Below, piece by piece: positions 35,258-46,329 of a stretch of DNA of 64,000 nucleotides (the stretch's first letter is position 1; the number at the start of each line of letters is the position of its first letter). Where the stretch lies: contig OZ038457.1 of assembly GCA_964036195.1 (NCBI GenBank), forward strand, positions 496,001 to 560,000, written 5' to 3'. The position numbers and the translations under genes were made by a program. This DNA is from Sphaerolaimus hirsutus (taxonomy: Eukaryota; Nematoda; Chromadorea; Monhysterida; Sphaerolaimidae). Below the pieces are notes generated by a model, which saw only the letters and a program-made list of their open reading frames with translations, had not been told where the DNA came from and did no database searches.

Positions 35258-35494
35258 CATGACTTCCGCTGCCAACTCAACTGCCCACTTGGCACTTGTC
35301 CAACATTGGTGCACTTTGCGAATGGCGCCCAGATCCACTCAGCCATCCAGCGAGTGGTGGCTAAGCAGAGTTTGTTCCCAGCCACCGCAGTGGTCGTAGC
35401 GGGCGGCGCCAGCAGATTGTGCAGTCCCAGTACTGGGGAGAAAAGTGGCGCAGCCGGCAGTGCCGCTGCCAGTTTGAAGGAGGACAGGGAAAAT
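35258..35494 (+). CDS. Exon 3 of a plus-strand gene (unidentified)
   Basis: Acceptor CATTATCAG at 35249-35257, then 79 codons in phase 0 reading HDFRCQLNCPLGTCPTLVHF and ANGAQIHSAIQRVVAKQSLF, followed by an Ala/Gly/Ser-rich tail ending LKEDREN. The donor is GTGTGT at 35495. It is GC-rich and in frame throughout. It ends in phase 0, which fits the start of the next exon-like island at 38243. The hydrophobic/polar alternation suggests a folded soluble domain. I do not recognise the family. The intron would contain two transposon nests. Confidence 0.55.
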
Positions 35495-35930
35495 GTGTGT
35501 CGGGTTGGGGGTGGATTTTTAGAGGGTTTTGGATTTTTTTGTGTTTCACCTCGAATTACTCCTCACGTTGTGTAAATTGAACCAAATCATTTACTTCAAG
35601 TTTCCTGCTTGTTTCTCATTGTTCATGTTTCTGCCAATTTGCGTGATGTGGGACGACCACACACTGTATTGCATTGAATATTGTATATTATATTTACATA
35701 TTTTCTTACTATGCGCTGTATTTTATTTGCTTACCTATATACTCTCACAACTAACACAGAAAAAGTGTGTGCATGATTTATCATGAACAAACTTCATACA
35801 CATTTCTTTTATTGTGCTACAGGCTTCACAGCGCTAAAACTGATAAGTATTTATTCGTGTCCCCAGGCCCCAGCAAAGTACTCATTATAAAAAATTAATT
35901 TTATGATACCCTGTGATACTTGTTCGAGAA
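35495..35930 (+). other. Presumed intron start, no gene seen
   Basis: AT-rich sequence after the donor at 35495. An 85-codon frame at 35529-35786 is hydrophobic, TTT-rich and not convincing. Confidence 0.35.
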
Positions 35931-37002
35931 TACCGTATTACCTCGAAATACCCTTTATTTTTTACGGGTTTATTTTTCCTCCAGCAAATTTTTAGGGAGG
36001 GTTAATTCGAGGGGGGCTTATTTGAGGGGGGTCTATTTTTTCGTCAGAAATTTTCTGAAATTCCTCATACTCAGACGTAGTGAAATCAAACATTTACATA
36101 GATGTATGTGTTTATAGACTTTAAAATCTAACTGAGGCGTCCAATTCTAAAAGTCGACAAGTCCAAAATATGAAAATTTCGAGTTAGGCCCGGAAACGTC
36201 ATCAGGGGCTACTTCTGCACATTTTTCATCATTTTCCATAAATTTTTTGACCTCACATGCCCACATGGCAAAGTGTCAAATCTGACATTTTTGGGGAAAA
36301 ATGCAAAAAGTTTGGGCAAGAAGTCGACAAGTCCACTTAGTTTTGGGCTAAAAGGCGACAAAGTCCATCCTCCGCTTCCTTTTTTATGGGAAAAAAACGC
36401 AAGAAATGTGATAAGTCCACTATGGAAACCGATTTCTAAAGGGCGACAAGTTCAACTTTTTCCAATAAGGCAGCCTCGGCTTCCCCGGGAACAAAAATGT
36501 TCTCGCGTGCAAGAAGGCGACAAGTCCATTTCCCTCCCCGAAACAGTTTTGCTCTGACCGAATGGAATTTTATGGACACCCCATTTTTCACATATACGTT
36601 GAGATTAGGGGCTGAAAATTTGACACTTTATTGTCAACATATGGAACTTAATGAAAACCATGAGAGAGCCAAATTGGACATGCACCACGAGCCTGGAATT
36701 GGATCGGAAACTTAAAATGCGATTTACTCAAAATCACATTTTGTGGACTTGTCGACTTTTAGAATTAGACGCCTCAACTGTATATACGCATAAACCCTGA
36801 CGTAACGTCACTCAGTCATTGGTTTCAAGGTGTGTTCTGCATCATACAGATCGAAAACCGCGGTATTTGTCATGTGCATTCTCTTTACACTCAATTTTAG
36901 GGGGGTATTTCGAGGGGGGTTTATTATTTCTTCAGCAAAATTTTAGGGAGGATATTGCGAGTGGGGTTAATTAAAGGGGGGTTTATTCGAGGTAATACGG
37001 TA
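35931..37002. mobile_element. TACCGTA-type element, ATTACC subfamily, interrupted
   Basis: TACCGTATTACCTCGAAATA and TCGAGGTAATACGGTA ends. Without the insertion at 36133-36776 it aligns with the intact element at 38432-38843. Confidence 0.85.
36133..36776. mobile_element. GAGGCGTC-ended element, copy 3
   Basis: TGAGGCGTCCAATTCTAAA and inverse. GGACTTGTCGCC or GTCGACTT words inside. The flanks AAC and AC, compared with the empty site ATAACTGTAT at 38611, show a 2-3 base duplication. Confidence 0.85.
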
Positions 37003-37018
37003 TACGGTAGATCACGTT

Positions 37019-38154
37019 TAGCGTTCCAAGAAGATTTATTCTCTAGAAGATTAATATTTAAAAAATCTCAGAAAATATAATAAAATGGCAATTTAATTGT
37101 ATTTATATTTTTCAGAGATTTTTCAGAGAGATTAAATTATTTTTTTTATTTCTGTGGGAGAAAATAGTAAAAAATCTCTCTGAAGTCACCTTGTTGAGAA
37201 ATTTTGCCCCGATTTTCATACTTTTTGCCCATTTTCACCTTCAGACTTACTACAATCCATGCTTTTTTCCCCTTATTTTTGGCTATAAATGTGCTTATTT
37301 ATATACCATGTTTGGCTATTTTATAAATTCCCCTTTATGTCTTGAAAAAGCTTACATAAAAGCATATGTGATTCAGCATATATATCGCAGAGATTTAATT
37401 ATATTTTCCAAATGACATGAGAGATTTAATAAAAATTATTTTCAGAGATATTTTTTGAGATAATATTTAATTGAGGCGTCTAATTCTAAAAGTCGACAAG
37501 TCCACAAAATGTGATTTCGAGTAAATCGCATTTTAAGTTTCCGAGCCAATTCCAGGCCCGTGGTGCATGTCCAATTTGGCTCTCTCATGCTTTTCATAAA
37601 GTTCCATATGTCGACAATAAAGTGTCAAATTCTCAGCCCCTAATCTCAACGTATATGTGAAAAATGGGGTGTCCATAAAATTCCATTCGGTCAGAGCAAA
37701 ACTGTTTTTGGGAGGGAAATGGACTTGTCGCCTTCTTGCACGCGAGAACAGTTTTGTTCATGGGAAAATATGGGCTGCCTTATGGGAAAATTATGCACTT
37801 GTCGCCTTTTAGAAATCGGTGCCCATAGTGGACTTATCACATTTCTTGCGTTTTTTTCCCATCAAAAAAAGAATCGGAGGATGGACTTGTCGCCTTTTAG
37901 CCCAAAACTAAGTGGACTTGACGACTTCTTGCCCAAAATTTTTGCATTTTTCCCCAAAAATGTCGAATTTGGCACTTTGCCATATGGGCATGGGAGGTCA
38001 AAAAATTTATGGAAAATGATGAAAAATGTGCAGAAGTAGCCCCAGATGACGTTTCCGGGCCTAACTCGAAATTTTCATATTTTGGACTTGTCGACTTTTA
38101 GAATTGGACGCCTCAATTATATTCTCTCAAAATCGGCCATTTTTTGGAACGCTA
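37019..38154. mobile_element. hAT-like AGAGATTT-word element, interrupted
   Basis: TAGCGTTCCAAGAAG and TTTGGAACGCTA ends with GAGATTT and AATATAAT words, as at 26483-28140. It is split by the GAGGCGTC element at 37472-38115. An 8-bp duplication is not clear. Confidence 0.7.
37472..38115. mobile_element. GAGGCGTC-ended element, copy 4
   Basis: TGAGGCGTCTAATTCTAAAA and inverse. It is nearly the mirror of copy 3. The interrupted host sequence ATATTTAAT / ATTATATT can be rejoined as in 28095-28112, giving a 2-3 base duplication. Confidence 0.85.
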
Positions 38155-38242
38155 CGTTGTATCTACTTCACGTCATCACACGAAACCCATTCCCCGCATT
38201 GTTATGCTTCCAGTTGCTGTTAGGTAGGTGTTTACGTTTCAG

Positions 38243-38402
38243 AACATTGACACTTGTCAATCAGATAAAAAAACGACAGAAAATGGCATTTTTGACATAG
38301 ACAGTGTCAATTTGTGTAATTTACAGTCGTCATGCCGCCAGGCGAAAACGGCCAGGTTGAGACGGCATAAATATAACATGAGCAGAAGCCTTTGTGATGT
38401 GG
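38243..38402 (+). CDS. Exon 4 of a plus-strand gene (unidentified)
   Basis: Acceptor TTTACGTTTCAG at 38231-38242 and donor GTAATA at 38403 bound 160 bases with one open frame: NIDTCQSDKKTTENGIFDID, SVNLCNLQSSCRQAKTARLR, then RHKYNMSRSLCDV. It starts in phase 0 (fits 35258-35494) and leaves one base, G. The next island at 43743 starts with AC, giving an Asp codon across the junction. The composition is that of a real exon, with an Arg/Lys-rich stretch. Function unknown. Confidence 0.6.
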
Positions 38403-38431
38403 GTAATACTTCCACTGTCATCTAAATAAAA

Positions 38432-38843
38432 TACGTATTACCTCGAAATACCCCCAGGGGGTTTATTATTTCGCCAGAAAAATTTGAGGGGGGAGATAAT
38501 TCGAGGGGGGTCGATTATTTCGCCAGAAATTTTCGGAGATTACCCATACTCAGAGGTAGAAAAATCAAACAATTACATAGATGTATGTGTGTGTATAGGC
38601 ATAAAATACATAACTGTATACACACATAAACCCTGCCCCTCACGTCACTCAATCATCAGTTTTAACGTTTGCTCTGCATTGTACAGATGACAAACTGCTG
38701 TATTTGTCATGTACGTCCTCTTTACACTCAATTTTAGGGGGGTATTTCGAGGGGGGGTTTATTATTTCCTCAGCCGAATTTTTGGGGGGTATTTCGACGA
38801 GGGGGTAATTCAAGGGGGGGGGTTAATTCGAGGTAATACGGTA
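38432..38843. mobile_element. TACCGTA-type element, ATTACC subfamily, intact
   Basis: TACGTATTACCTCGAAATA (one base lost) and TCGAGGTAATACGGTA. About 410 bp with GGGGGTTAATTCGAGG words. Serves as the uninterrupted reference for 35931 and 55685. Confidence 0.9.
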
Positions 38844-39561
38844 GTGAAGAAACATGCCATCACCGTGGCGCCATTAGGAGAAATTACCGTATTTCTTCCA
38901 ATACAAGGGTATACTTTTTGGGGCCATGGAATACATAGAAGGGGCAATAGATGGGTCATCTCCAATAGATGGGTCATAAACTGCTGGAATTGTGCCAAAT
39001 GAGAAATGAAAAGTGGTACGAGAGATATGGCGAGATTTGAACCACAGCGGACGCCTACTGATGCATTGATTTGTTGCCACTGTTGAATGATATTTAAGAA
39101 TACAGTTGTTTGTGGCAGAACTTGACAAAAGTTGCAACTTTCTTTTAGACAAAATATGGTAATTGGGATCATTCATTCAGTCCTGTAGCTGTGGGGAAGT
39201 CATCATGACATCTAAATGGGGCGTAAAATGACATCTAAATTGCCGCACAAGTTTTTCAAGCGGAAATGTAAATATGGCTGGAAAAATGCGGAAGAGAACT
39301 TCTATGCAGGTATTTTAGAAGGGCCTGGATCCTGGTTCTGTATTCTCCTCAAGATTGCCATAAATCCAATTTCGTATGGCGTATTTCCACGCTTAGGTAC
39401 ATATTTAGGTAGTCATGCCAAAGCATTTGACTCGCTTTCAATACAAAAGCCCCCAGTAAACACAAATGACCGCATTCATTTTTAATTTGGCACCCATTGA
39501 AAGTTTTCGGCGGCCAAAAATATGTTTTTGTTTGCGCACTTGCGCACTTTCAACTATTGGC
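38844..39561. other. Spacer with a lone TACCGTA-type end
   Basis: TACCGTATTTCTTCCAATAC at 38886 opens AATAGATGGGTCAT words without a clear right end. The 89-codon frame at 39216-39485 shows no splice support or domain. Confidence 0.35.
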
Positions 39562-39806
39562 CCTACACACACTAGTTTTCACCGTGACTTCTGTAAAAAC
39601 TGAAATGGCCACATGGCGACATCCAGCCTACTCTTTTTGTATGCTTTATGTGTTTTTGTTTTCAAATTTTCAAAGTTTAACTATGATTTATTTAAACTCA
39701 AATTTAAATAAAATCAAATCATTCAACCGTGATTTTTAATTTGCAATTGAAAAAATTTCAGTTTTCACACGAAGTCACGGTGAAAACTAGTGTGTGTAGG
39801 CACATT
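39562..39806. mobile_element. CCTACACACACTAGTTTTCACC MITE, copy 2
   Basis: Same ends, size and inner ATCCAGCCTACTCTTTTTGT core as 28150-28398, in opposite orientation. Confidence 0.8.
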
Positions 39807-39872
39807 ATGATACTCGTTTCCGATGGCAACACTTTGAAGACATTGACTTTTATGCTTTTGGTAAATTGAAAC

Positions 39873-39933
39873 TACCGTATTTATTTCTTCTCGTTTCTAG
39901 TAGAGCAGAACTTCTATTAAGAGGAATACGGTA
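39873..39933. mobile_element. 61-bp TACCGTA-type element, TTCTA subfamily
   Basis: TACCGTATTTATTTCTTCTC and AAGAGGAATACGGTA enclose TTCTAGTAGAGCAGAACTTC. Bare ends with almost no interior. Confidence 0.6.
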
Positions 39934-40640
39934 AATGCCTTTGCATGCTCACCTCACTCTATAAACTGATTCTTCCTGGGAAATGGACACAAAGCAACTG
40001 TGATATTTGAAGATATCTTCAGAATTACTTGTTTGTGTACAATTTGCCCAATCAATTACGGAGATAAAAAATTACGTTATTTTATTTTTTAAACAGTTTT
40101 CTTAATTTTCATTTTCCGGAGGGAACCAGTTTACAGAGTGACCTTGCGTACGACAGTAAGATAACTTCTGTATTTTCGCGACATACTCCCAGGAGTTTTA
40201 TTTAGCAAAAAATTTTTATGCGATTTTACATCGGAATCGGACCATCTTCCATCTCTACGTTTTTCATTCAAATTTGAAAGTAACATCCCACCCATAACAA
40301 ATTTTTGGCGACAAATTGAGTTTTGAACATGATTTTTGACAAAAAAAAAACTCGAAAACACATAAACAATCACGTTTTATTTTAACCTTTTTATTCAAGT
40401 TTCATATTTTATTTGTCGCTCTGCTGTAACTGCACCTTTAACGCTAGTAGAGCGCTTCCGAGCAGAAAACACGGGTGCCGCATACATTGGACGGGGCAAA
40501 TCACGTAAAGTTGCCTGCGACAAATTAGGTTTATTCTTCTAAGCGAAGCAGCTGATTTCCAGTCCGCCCCCACTTTACAACTCATATGTATTTACATACA
40601 TACAGTGTCATCAGTGGGATTTGTCGGGCGGGAGCTAATT
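39934..40640. other. Spacer, nothing recognised
   Basis: AT-rich, no paired repeat found. An 80-codon minus-strand frame at 40131-40373 has no recognisable feature. Confidence 0.3.
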
Positions 40641-40649
40641 CCACAAATT

Positions 40650-40990
40650 GATCAGTGACAAGTACTGTGTTGGCTGGGACAGTTCCGCAAGGGCGCGAAT
40701 AAATCGGCAACCTACAAGAGACAAGTCAATTTTCATTAGGCACGTCAATTTACAAGAAATTTGGCAAGAGACAAGTCAATTTTCAAGGGACAAGTCAATT
40801 TGCAAGAGGCGAGTGAATTCACATAAGACTTTCTAAGAGACAAGTGATTTTATAAAAGACAATGTTCAAGAAATAAAAGTACATTCAGAAGAGACATGAG
40901 AACATTTTTTTCTTTTATAGACTTGTCCTTTCACTTGTCTCTTGCAAGTTGTTTCTTAGCTTGTCCACTTGCAGAACTGGCATCTGAGAG
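40650..40990. repeat. GAGACAAGTCAATTT word array
   Basis: AGAGACAAGTCAATTTTC and variants repeat about nine times, then appear inverted (ACTTGTCTCTTGCAAG) at 40935-40955. GGACAGTTCCGCAAG and CTTGCAGAACTGGC may be the ends of the element. Confidence 0.6.
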
Positions 40991-41079
40991 TGGTAGGTTT
41001 ATGATAGATCAATTGAGGAGTAAACCCATAAATGACAACTATATACATTTATTTTGAAATTAACTTCTCACACTGGGGC

Positions 41080-41235
41080 CAGTTTTGTAACTGTCAATGC
41101 ACTTTACTTTACTCTTCACTTTACTTTTAACTGTCTGTTTATAACTTTTCTTTATTTTTTTAACTTTACTCTTTAATTTTAATATCACTTTACTCTTTAC
41201 TCTTTACTTTGCCACTTGCGGAACTCACCCCAGAT
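41080..41235. repeat. CTTTACT word array
   Basis: ACTTTACTCTTTAC words fill about 130 bp between CTGGGGCCAGTTTTGTAAC and CACTTGCGGAACTCACCCCAG, which are inverted matches in part. This looks like a short word element. Confidence 0.55.
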
Positions 41236-41739
41236 TGATTTTGCACTTTTGTTTTAGTTGAGGGTTGAGTTGTTTCTGTGTGTTAGTACTTCATAATGTT
41301 CTCCCATGGCTACTATCATGCATACAGCTATATTCAATCACATATTTAAGTGGTTTGAATGACAAAACATCACAAATCCCAGCACTTCACATACCAGTTA
41401 TAACTTTATAATTGCTTTATGTCACTTTCCAAGAACACTTCGACAGCTTTAGAAGAATCTGATCCATGGTGATGGTGGGTGAATCAGGTAGTATACACCT
41501 GTAGAATATCATGTAGGATCTCATGACACATGTGCAAGTGTCTAAGTAAGCAGTGTCTTCATTGTAGTTATACTAGTGAAGTGACAGATTGGCAGATTAT
41601 TCTACTTTATTGGTGTTTTTGCTCATGTCACTCAAACAGCAGGTTATTGAGGGAATTATATTGGAATACATGAAAGTGATATGACACTCAAGTGATATGC
41701 AAAGTGGCAAAAATTGGCCTCCACTAGCTAACAATTTAT

Positions 41740-41965
41740 TTGTAGTTTTCTGCCAACTCGCTGACATGTTCTAATATGCAGCAACGACATGTTCCAATAT
41801 GTAGAGGCATTTCTATTAAACTTCGCTGACAACTCCAGCAGCAGCATGCACAATAAACTGCCAGCTCGCTGACATATGCTGACAACTCGCTGCCAACTGT
41901 AAACAACCGATTGTCAGAATGTTGTCATCTAGCTGGTATCGAGTTGTCAGTAAGCAGTTTCTGTG
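41740..41965. repeat. CAACTCGCTGACA word array
   Basis: CCAACTCGCTGACATGTTC, CAGCTCGCTGACATATGC, ACAACTCGCTGCCAAC and the inverse-like TCGAGTTGTCAG repeat over 220 bp. Ends not defined. Confidence 0.5.
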
Positions 41966-42029
41966 GTATTCTGTGGTGTTATCATTTATGACAGCATCAG
42001 CTCAGCACGACCTGCTCCACTGATGTCAC

Positions 42030-43190
42030 CAACGATGGGTAAGTTCTCCAAAAAAAAACACTTTCTGTGTTTTGAGTTTTTCAAAAATGAATACCTGTGT
42101 TTTGAGTTTTTTTCTTGAAAAAAACTTGAGTAACTCTGTTTTTATTTCTGTGTTTTTTGTAAAAACTCGAGTTTTTTGAGTTTTTTCTAAAAAAACTCAA
42201 GTTTTTTCCAAAAAAATTCGAGTTTTCCCCCAAAAATTTTGATTTACAGCATTTCGATCTGGAAACAGTGGTTTTCTTATAAAATATTGTTTTTGCACAT
42301 GTTTTAACCACACATAACATTTGTGTATTCATTCAAGTGTCAAAAAAGTCCTTAAAAATGTCCACAATGAGGACATCAACATCACAACACCAGCAACAAA
42401 ATGCCCAGAAATGACAATTCACGCAGTACTCCAAAATTCTTCAATGGATATGCACTGTATGGAAGACTACGGAATTGATTTGAACTACAACTATTATATT
42501 ACCTGGAAATACTCCCATGGGCATTATTATTTCGTCAGAAAGTTTTGTAAGGATCATAGAAAATACCTAGTAGGCATTTACGTACCCGAAACAGGTTATA
42601 AATGCGAAAAACAGGATATATTTGAAAAAAACATGTAGTCAGCTACACAACCTAGTACAGTCTATGTGTAGCTGGGATGCAAATTAGCAGTAATAAATAC
42701 ATCATGTACATTGGATACATGATGTACATCATCCCAGAGGGGGGTATTTCGAGGGGGGCGGGGCTTATTATTTCACCAGTCCATTTTGAGGGGAGTTAAT
42801 TCAAGGGGGTTTATTCAAGGTAATAAGGTATACTTAAATGTCAAAACTTAAATTGTCAAATCCACCATGAGATGTGCATGCCATCTTTAATTTTGTACCA
42901 TTGTAAAATATGAATACATTATGTACATATTTACATACTATAGATGCTTATCTTATCTTGTTTAGTTTAACTGAATTAATGTGCATTCAACCATTTCGCT
43001 GAAAAAAAACACAAAAACTCAAAAAACTTTTCTGTGTTTCCGTGTTTCTGTGTTTCTGTGTTCTCCAAAAAAAAACTCATTTGAGTTTTGAGTTTTTCAA
43101 AATTTATGAGTTTCCGTGTTTCTGTGTAAAACAAAAACACAGAAACTCAATGAGTTTCTGTGTTCAATTTCTGTGTTTTTTCCATCGTTG
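42030..43190. mobile_element. hAT-like element, CAACGATGGG ends, copy 3
   Basis: Exact 8-bp duplication GATGTCAC (42022-42029 and 43191-43198). It is collinear with 30158-31341, including the inner TACC-type insertion (42497-42832). Words AAACTC and ACACAG. Confidence 0.95.
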
Positions 43191-43742
43191 GATGTCACTC
43201 AAATGCGACAGGCACCAAAGCATGAGACCCCTTGAATAGATCTCTTTCTGTGGGCATTGAAAAGGCATTGTCAAACACTAGGAAATTGTATTGTTAGCTG
43301 TGGCTAAACTTTGACTCTGAATACTGATCAGAAAAGCGCTTTTATTGTTCAGCTCGCTTCATGGCTTTACTTACATCACTAATCAGTAAGCCGGAACCAA
43401 AAAACTTCAGCACCCGGTCATTTTACCATTAATTGTTTTGGACCAGAGCCTTATTAAATCATATTTTACCAACAATTTGGAACTTGTAAGAAAATAACCC
43501 TTGCATAGGTAGAGGTGAGGTAGGTAGGTGCACTTTATTTAACAAAACCTGAAGACTTAATCAAAAAGAAGCTAAATCCGGGTTTTTGCAAGCATCAAAC
43601 CTATTACCCGAAAGCGAAACCGATTCGGTTCGCTTCTATTCCGACCGACCCGGTTCCGGTTCCGGTACCGTATACACTTTCGGTGCGCTCGCGGGGAGCG
43701 GTGCGGCGGCGGGCACTGCTCGGTCCATTTCCTTCCTTTCAG

Positions 43743-43825
43743 ACGCAGTGATTTTCTCAGCCATGCCACGGCCAATGTCACGTCCGATTAATCTGATAGC
43801 GCATGGACTCGAATTCAATTTGAGC
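43743..43825 (+). CDS. Exon 5 of a plus-strand gene (unidentified)
   Basis: A strong acceptor CCATTTCCTTCCTTTCAG ends at 43742 and a strong donor GTAAGG begins at 43826. The 83 bases read AC plus 27 codons: AVIFSAMPRPMSRPINLIAH then GLEFNLS. The leading AC completes an Asp codon with the G left by 38243-38402, and the other two frames close. The exon ends in phase 0. The peptide looks like beta strands of a folded domain; the family is not recognised. An opposing minus-strand frame (MAEKITASERKE at about 43777) is the weaker alternative. Confidence 0.6.
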
Positions 43826-43871
43826 GTAAGGCGCGCCACACGCTCAATTTGCGCCGTCGAATGTCAAGCGG

Positions 43872-44084
43872 TAGTGATGGAAAAGCGCCATGATGCTGGC
43901 GCCTGGCTCTAGCGCCAATGGGAAGAGCGCCATGGCGCTATTTTTGCGTGGCACCACGAACAACACGCTTGGCGCTGGTGTTAGGGCCAAAGCAGAAAGC
44001 GTCCCGCCTTTTCAGAAGTTTGGCGTTTGGGTTCGGAAAAGCCCCATATTTGTCTGACCCCATGCTGGCGACTTTCCATCACTA
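43872..44084. mobile_element. hAT-like word element, word GGCGCC
   Basis: TAGTGATGGAAAAGCGCC and GGCGACTTTCCATCACTA ends. Flanks GTCAAGCG and GTCATGCA match at 6 of 8 with one base offset. GGCGC words inside. Confidence 0.75.
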
Positions 44085-44145
44085 GTCATGCACCTTACTT
44101 GCGCCTTATTTACGTTCCAAAGGAATATGGCCCCTGAGGCGGCAC

Positions 44146-44451
44146 TAGGGTTCGAACGAGACCGGGTTTTCGAGACCGAAACTGAGACTAGGAGTCTAGA
44201 CAGACACCGACACCGAGAATGGTACATACCAATATGTCGATACCGAGAATAACATTTGCATTTTTCAAGACCAAGACTGAGACTGACTTTAGTAATTTTT
44301 GAGACCTAGACCGAGACCGAGACTGACCTTAGAAATTTGATAAACGAAGACCGGTGCTGAAATTTTGTCTATGGCAACCGAAACCGAAACTTACATTTTT
44401 ATCTATCGATACCGAGGCCGAGAAAGAAACTGCCGTCTCGTTTGAACCCTA
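44146..44451. mobile_element. hAT-like word element, word GAGACCGA
   Basis: TAGGGTTCGAACGAGACCG and CGTCTCGTTTGAACCCTA ends; flanks GGCGGCAC and GACGGAAC (6 of 8). Arms of GAGACCGAGACTGAGAC. Its ends resemble the GGGATC-word element at 19905 with the word changed. Confidence 0.8.
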
Positions 44452-44731
44452 GACGGAACTGCATCATTTTACGGGCAAGTTGAAATCAAGTCGAATGACC
44501 CCCGCTGCGCTAAGTGGATTTTTTTGGAGGGGGGGGGGGGGGTATATTGAACAGTGGTCCAGCGGAATATTTTGCGCCACCGTGTAATTGTGGGTTTTTT
44601 CAGTGAGGCTGCTATGGGTGGAAATAGAGTGAAACGCCCGGATAAGTGCGTAAGTCGTAGTTATGTAATTTTCGTGACTATATTTCGAGATCTCTGCATT
44701 TTGAGCATTTGAAACACTGGGGGGGGGGGGG

Positions 44732-45640
44732 TGACGATAGCAAACTAATTTTCGAAAATTCAAAAACTTCAAGAAAAAGTTTTCGAACTTTTATATTACC
44801 TATATTATACATATAACTAGAAAAAAAAACAATAAAAAATCGACTTTTTGTGGAAAACATGGAAAAAAAATTTATGCGTATTTTTGGCTGTAAATTCATA
44901 TCAAATTCAGAAACAGCATTCAAAACATTAATTTCACATGGACCGGCTAGTAGCGGCAGAAGAACAATTGTGCAGATGTAAGGATGTACCTATTCAAAAT
45001 CCAGAAGAAAAATTCGAAAGTGCAATAATTCAGTGCAAAATATTCGAAAAGTATCCCAAAAAATGATTCCTAAACAACTCAAAAATTCGAAAACTAGCGT
45101 AAATGCTCCAATAAGGGGACCGTCGGTTTTTTGTTTTCAGCACATTTTTGGGGGTCGCATTATTGGAGGGGTTGCTTTATTGGAGAGAGTCGCGTTGTAT
45201 TTTTGACACCTCAACAACTCGACTGTTCATTGAACTCGTATAAGCATGGCATCGTAAAGCAATATTGTAAAGCAATACTCACCACAAAGCTTCAAAATTT
45301 GCTATATTTGCCGCAAAATTTGCCGAATTAGCAGCGTCCGAAGATTGTGACATCATTTTCTTACTTCCGTTTTTTGTTTTTGTTTTCTTTGGGTGTCGCA
45401 GTATTGGAGGGGGTCTCATTATTGGAGAGGGTCGCTTTATATTTACTTACACAACGTGCCATAGGGGGTCGTACTATTGGAGAGGTCGAATAATCGGAGG
45501 GGGGTCGTCCTAATAGAGCATTTACGCTACATAAAAAAATTCGAAAACTTTTTTTGGGAAAAATTCTAAGTATGAACAGTTGTTTTAGAAAATAAACACT
45601 TAAAAATTTAAACACCTTTTTCCATACGTTTGTCATCGTT
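44732..45640. mobile_element. hAT-like element, TAACGATGGCAAAC ends, copy 3
   Basis: TGACGATAGCAAAC and GTTTGTCATCGTTT ends, inside G-rich flanks that hide the duplication. AAATTCGAAAA words. It hosts the element at 45095-45529. Confidence 0.65.
45095..45529. mobile_element. TAGCGTAAATGCTCCAATA element
   Basis: TAGCGTAAATGCTCCAATAA and TAATAGAGCATTTACGCTA ends with GGGGGTCGCATTATTGGAGG words. It has the layout of the TACCGTA superfamily but with a different end and word. Confidence 0.75.
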
Positions 45641-45884
45641 TTGGGGGCACTTGCGCTCCATCGCTCGCAATTCAGGTAGCCATCATACTAAATACCTAAA
45701 TAATTTTAATTGGCCGTCGAAACTTATGTTTGCCTCAGTCGACGCTCAGCGAAGGGAAACATAAGTCAAACAAAACTAATTCGTTTCATGTAAGTCGAGT
45801 TTACCTACATACTATTTTAGAATTGATTCACAATCTTGGGATTGGAAGAACTGGCAACATTTTCTGACGAGATGGCAAACACTT

Positions 45885-46329
45885 ATGCTGCGATTACAGC
45901 TTGGGCGTAAAATGGACGGGTGTAAAATAGATTTTTGGGCGTAAAATTAATTACAGGTGAATGGATAAAGATATGGCGTTGTAATTTCAGTCAAAGAAAG
46001 GGCACATGCAGATGTTGCTTGTGTTTAAAGCTCATCAGTTTATTTTAATTGTACTAGAAGTTATGAATTTTGGCGCAAATTTTTTTTAATTTTATGCCCT
46101 AAATTTTATGCAACTTACAGAGCATAATTGAAAAATTGTGCTAAAATTCATAACTTCCAGTACGATTAAAATAAACTAATGAGCTTTGGACACAAGATAC
46201 GTCTGCATCTAAGCTTTCTTTGACTGAAATAACAATGTCGTATGTCTATCCATTCATCTGTGATTAATTTTACGCCCAAAATCAATTTTACGCCTGGTCA
46301 ATTTTACGCCCGAGCTGTAATGGAAGCAT
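45885..46329. mobile_element. Foldback element, word TTTTACGCCC
   Basis: ATGCTGCGATTACAGC and its inverse lead into GGGCGTAAAAT words (three each side), then long inverted arms centred near 46100. TTA flanks both ends, compatible with a PIF/Harbinger-type 3-bp duplication. Confidence 0.8.

Noticed and set aside
43636-43860. Minus-strand frame with MAEKITASERKEMDRAV as a possible first exon
   Set aside because: The plus strand at the same place has a strong acceptor, a strong GTAAGG donor and a phase that fits its neighbour, so the plus reading is preferred; not fully excluded.
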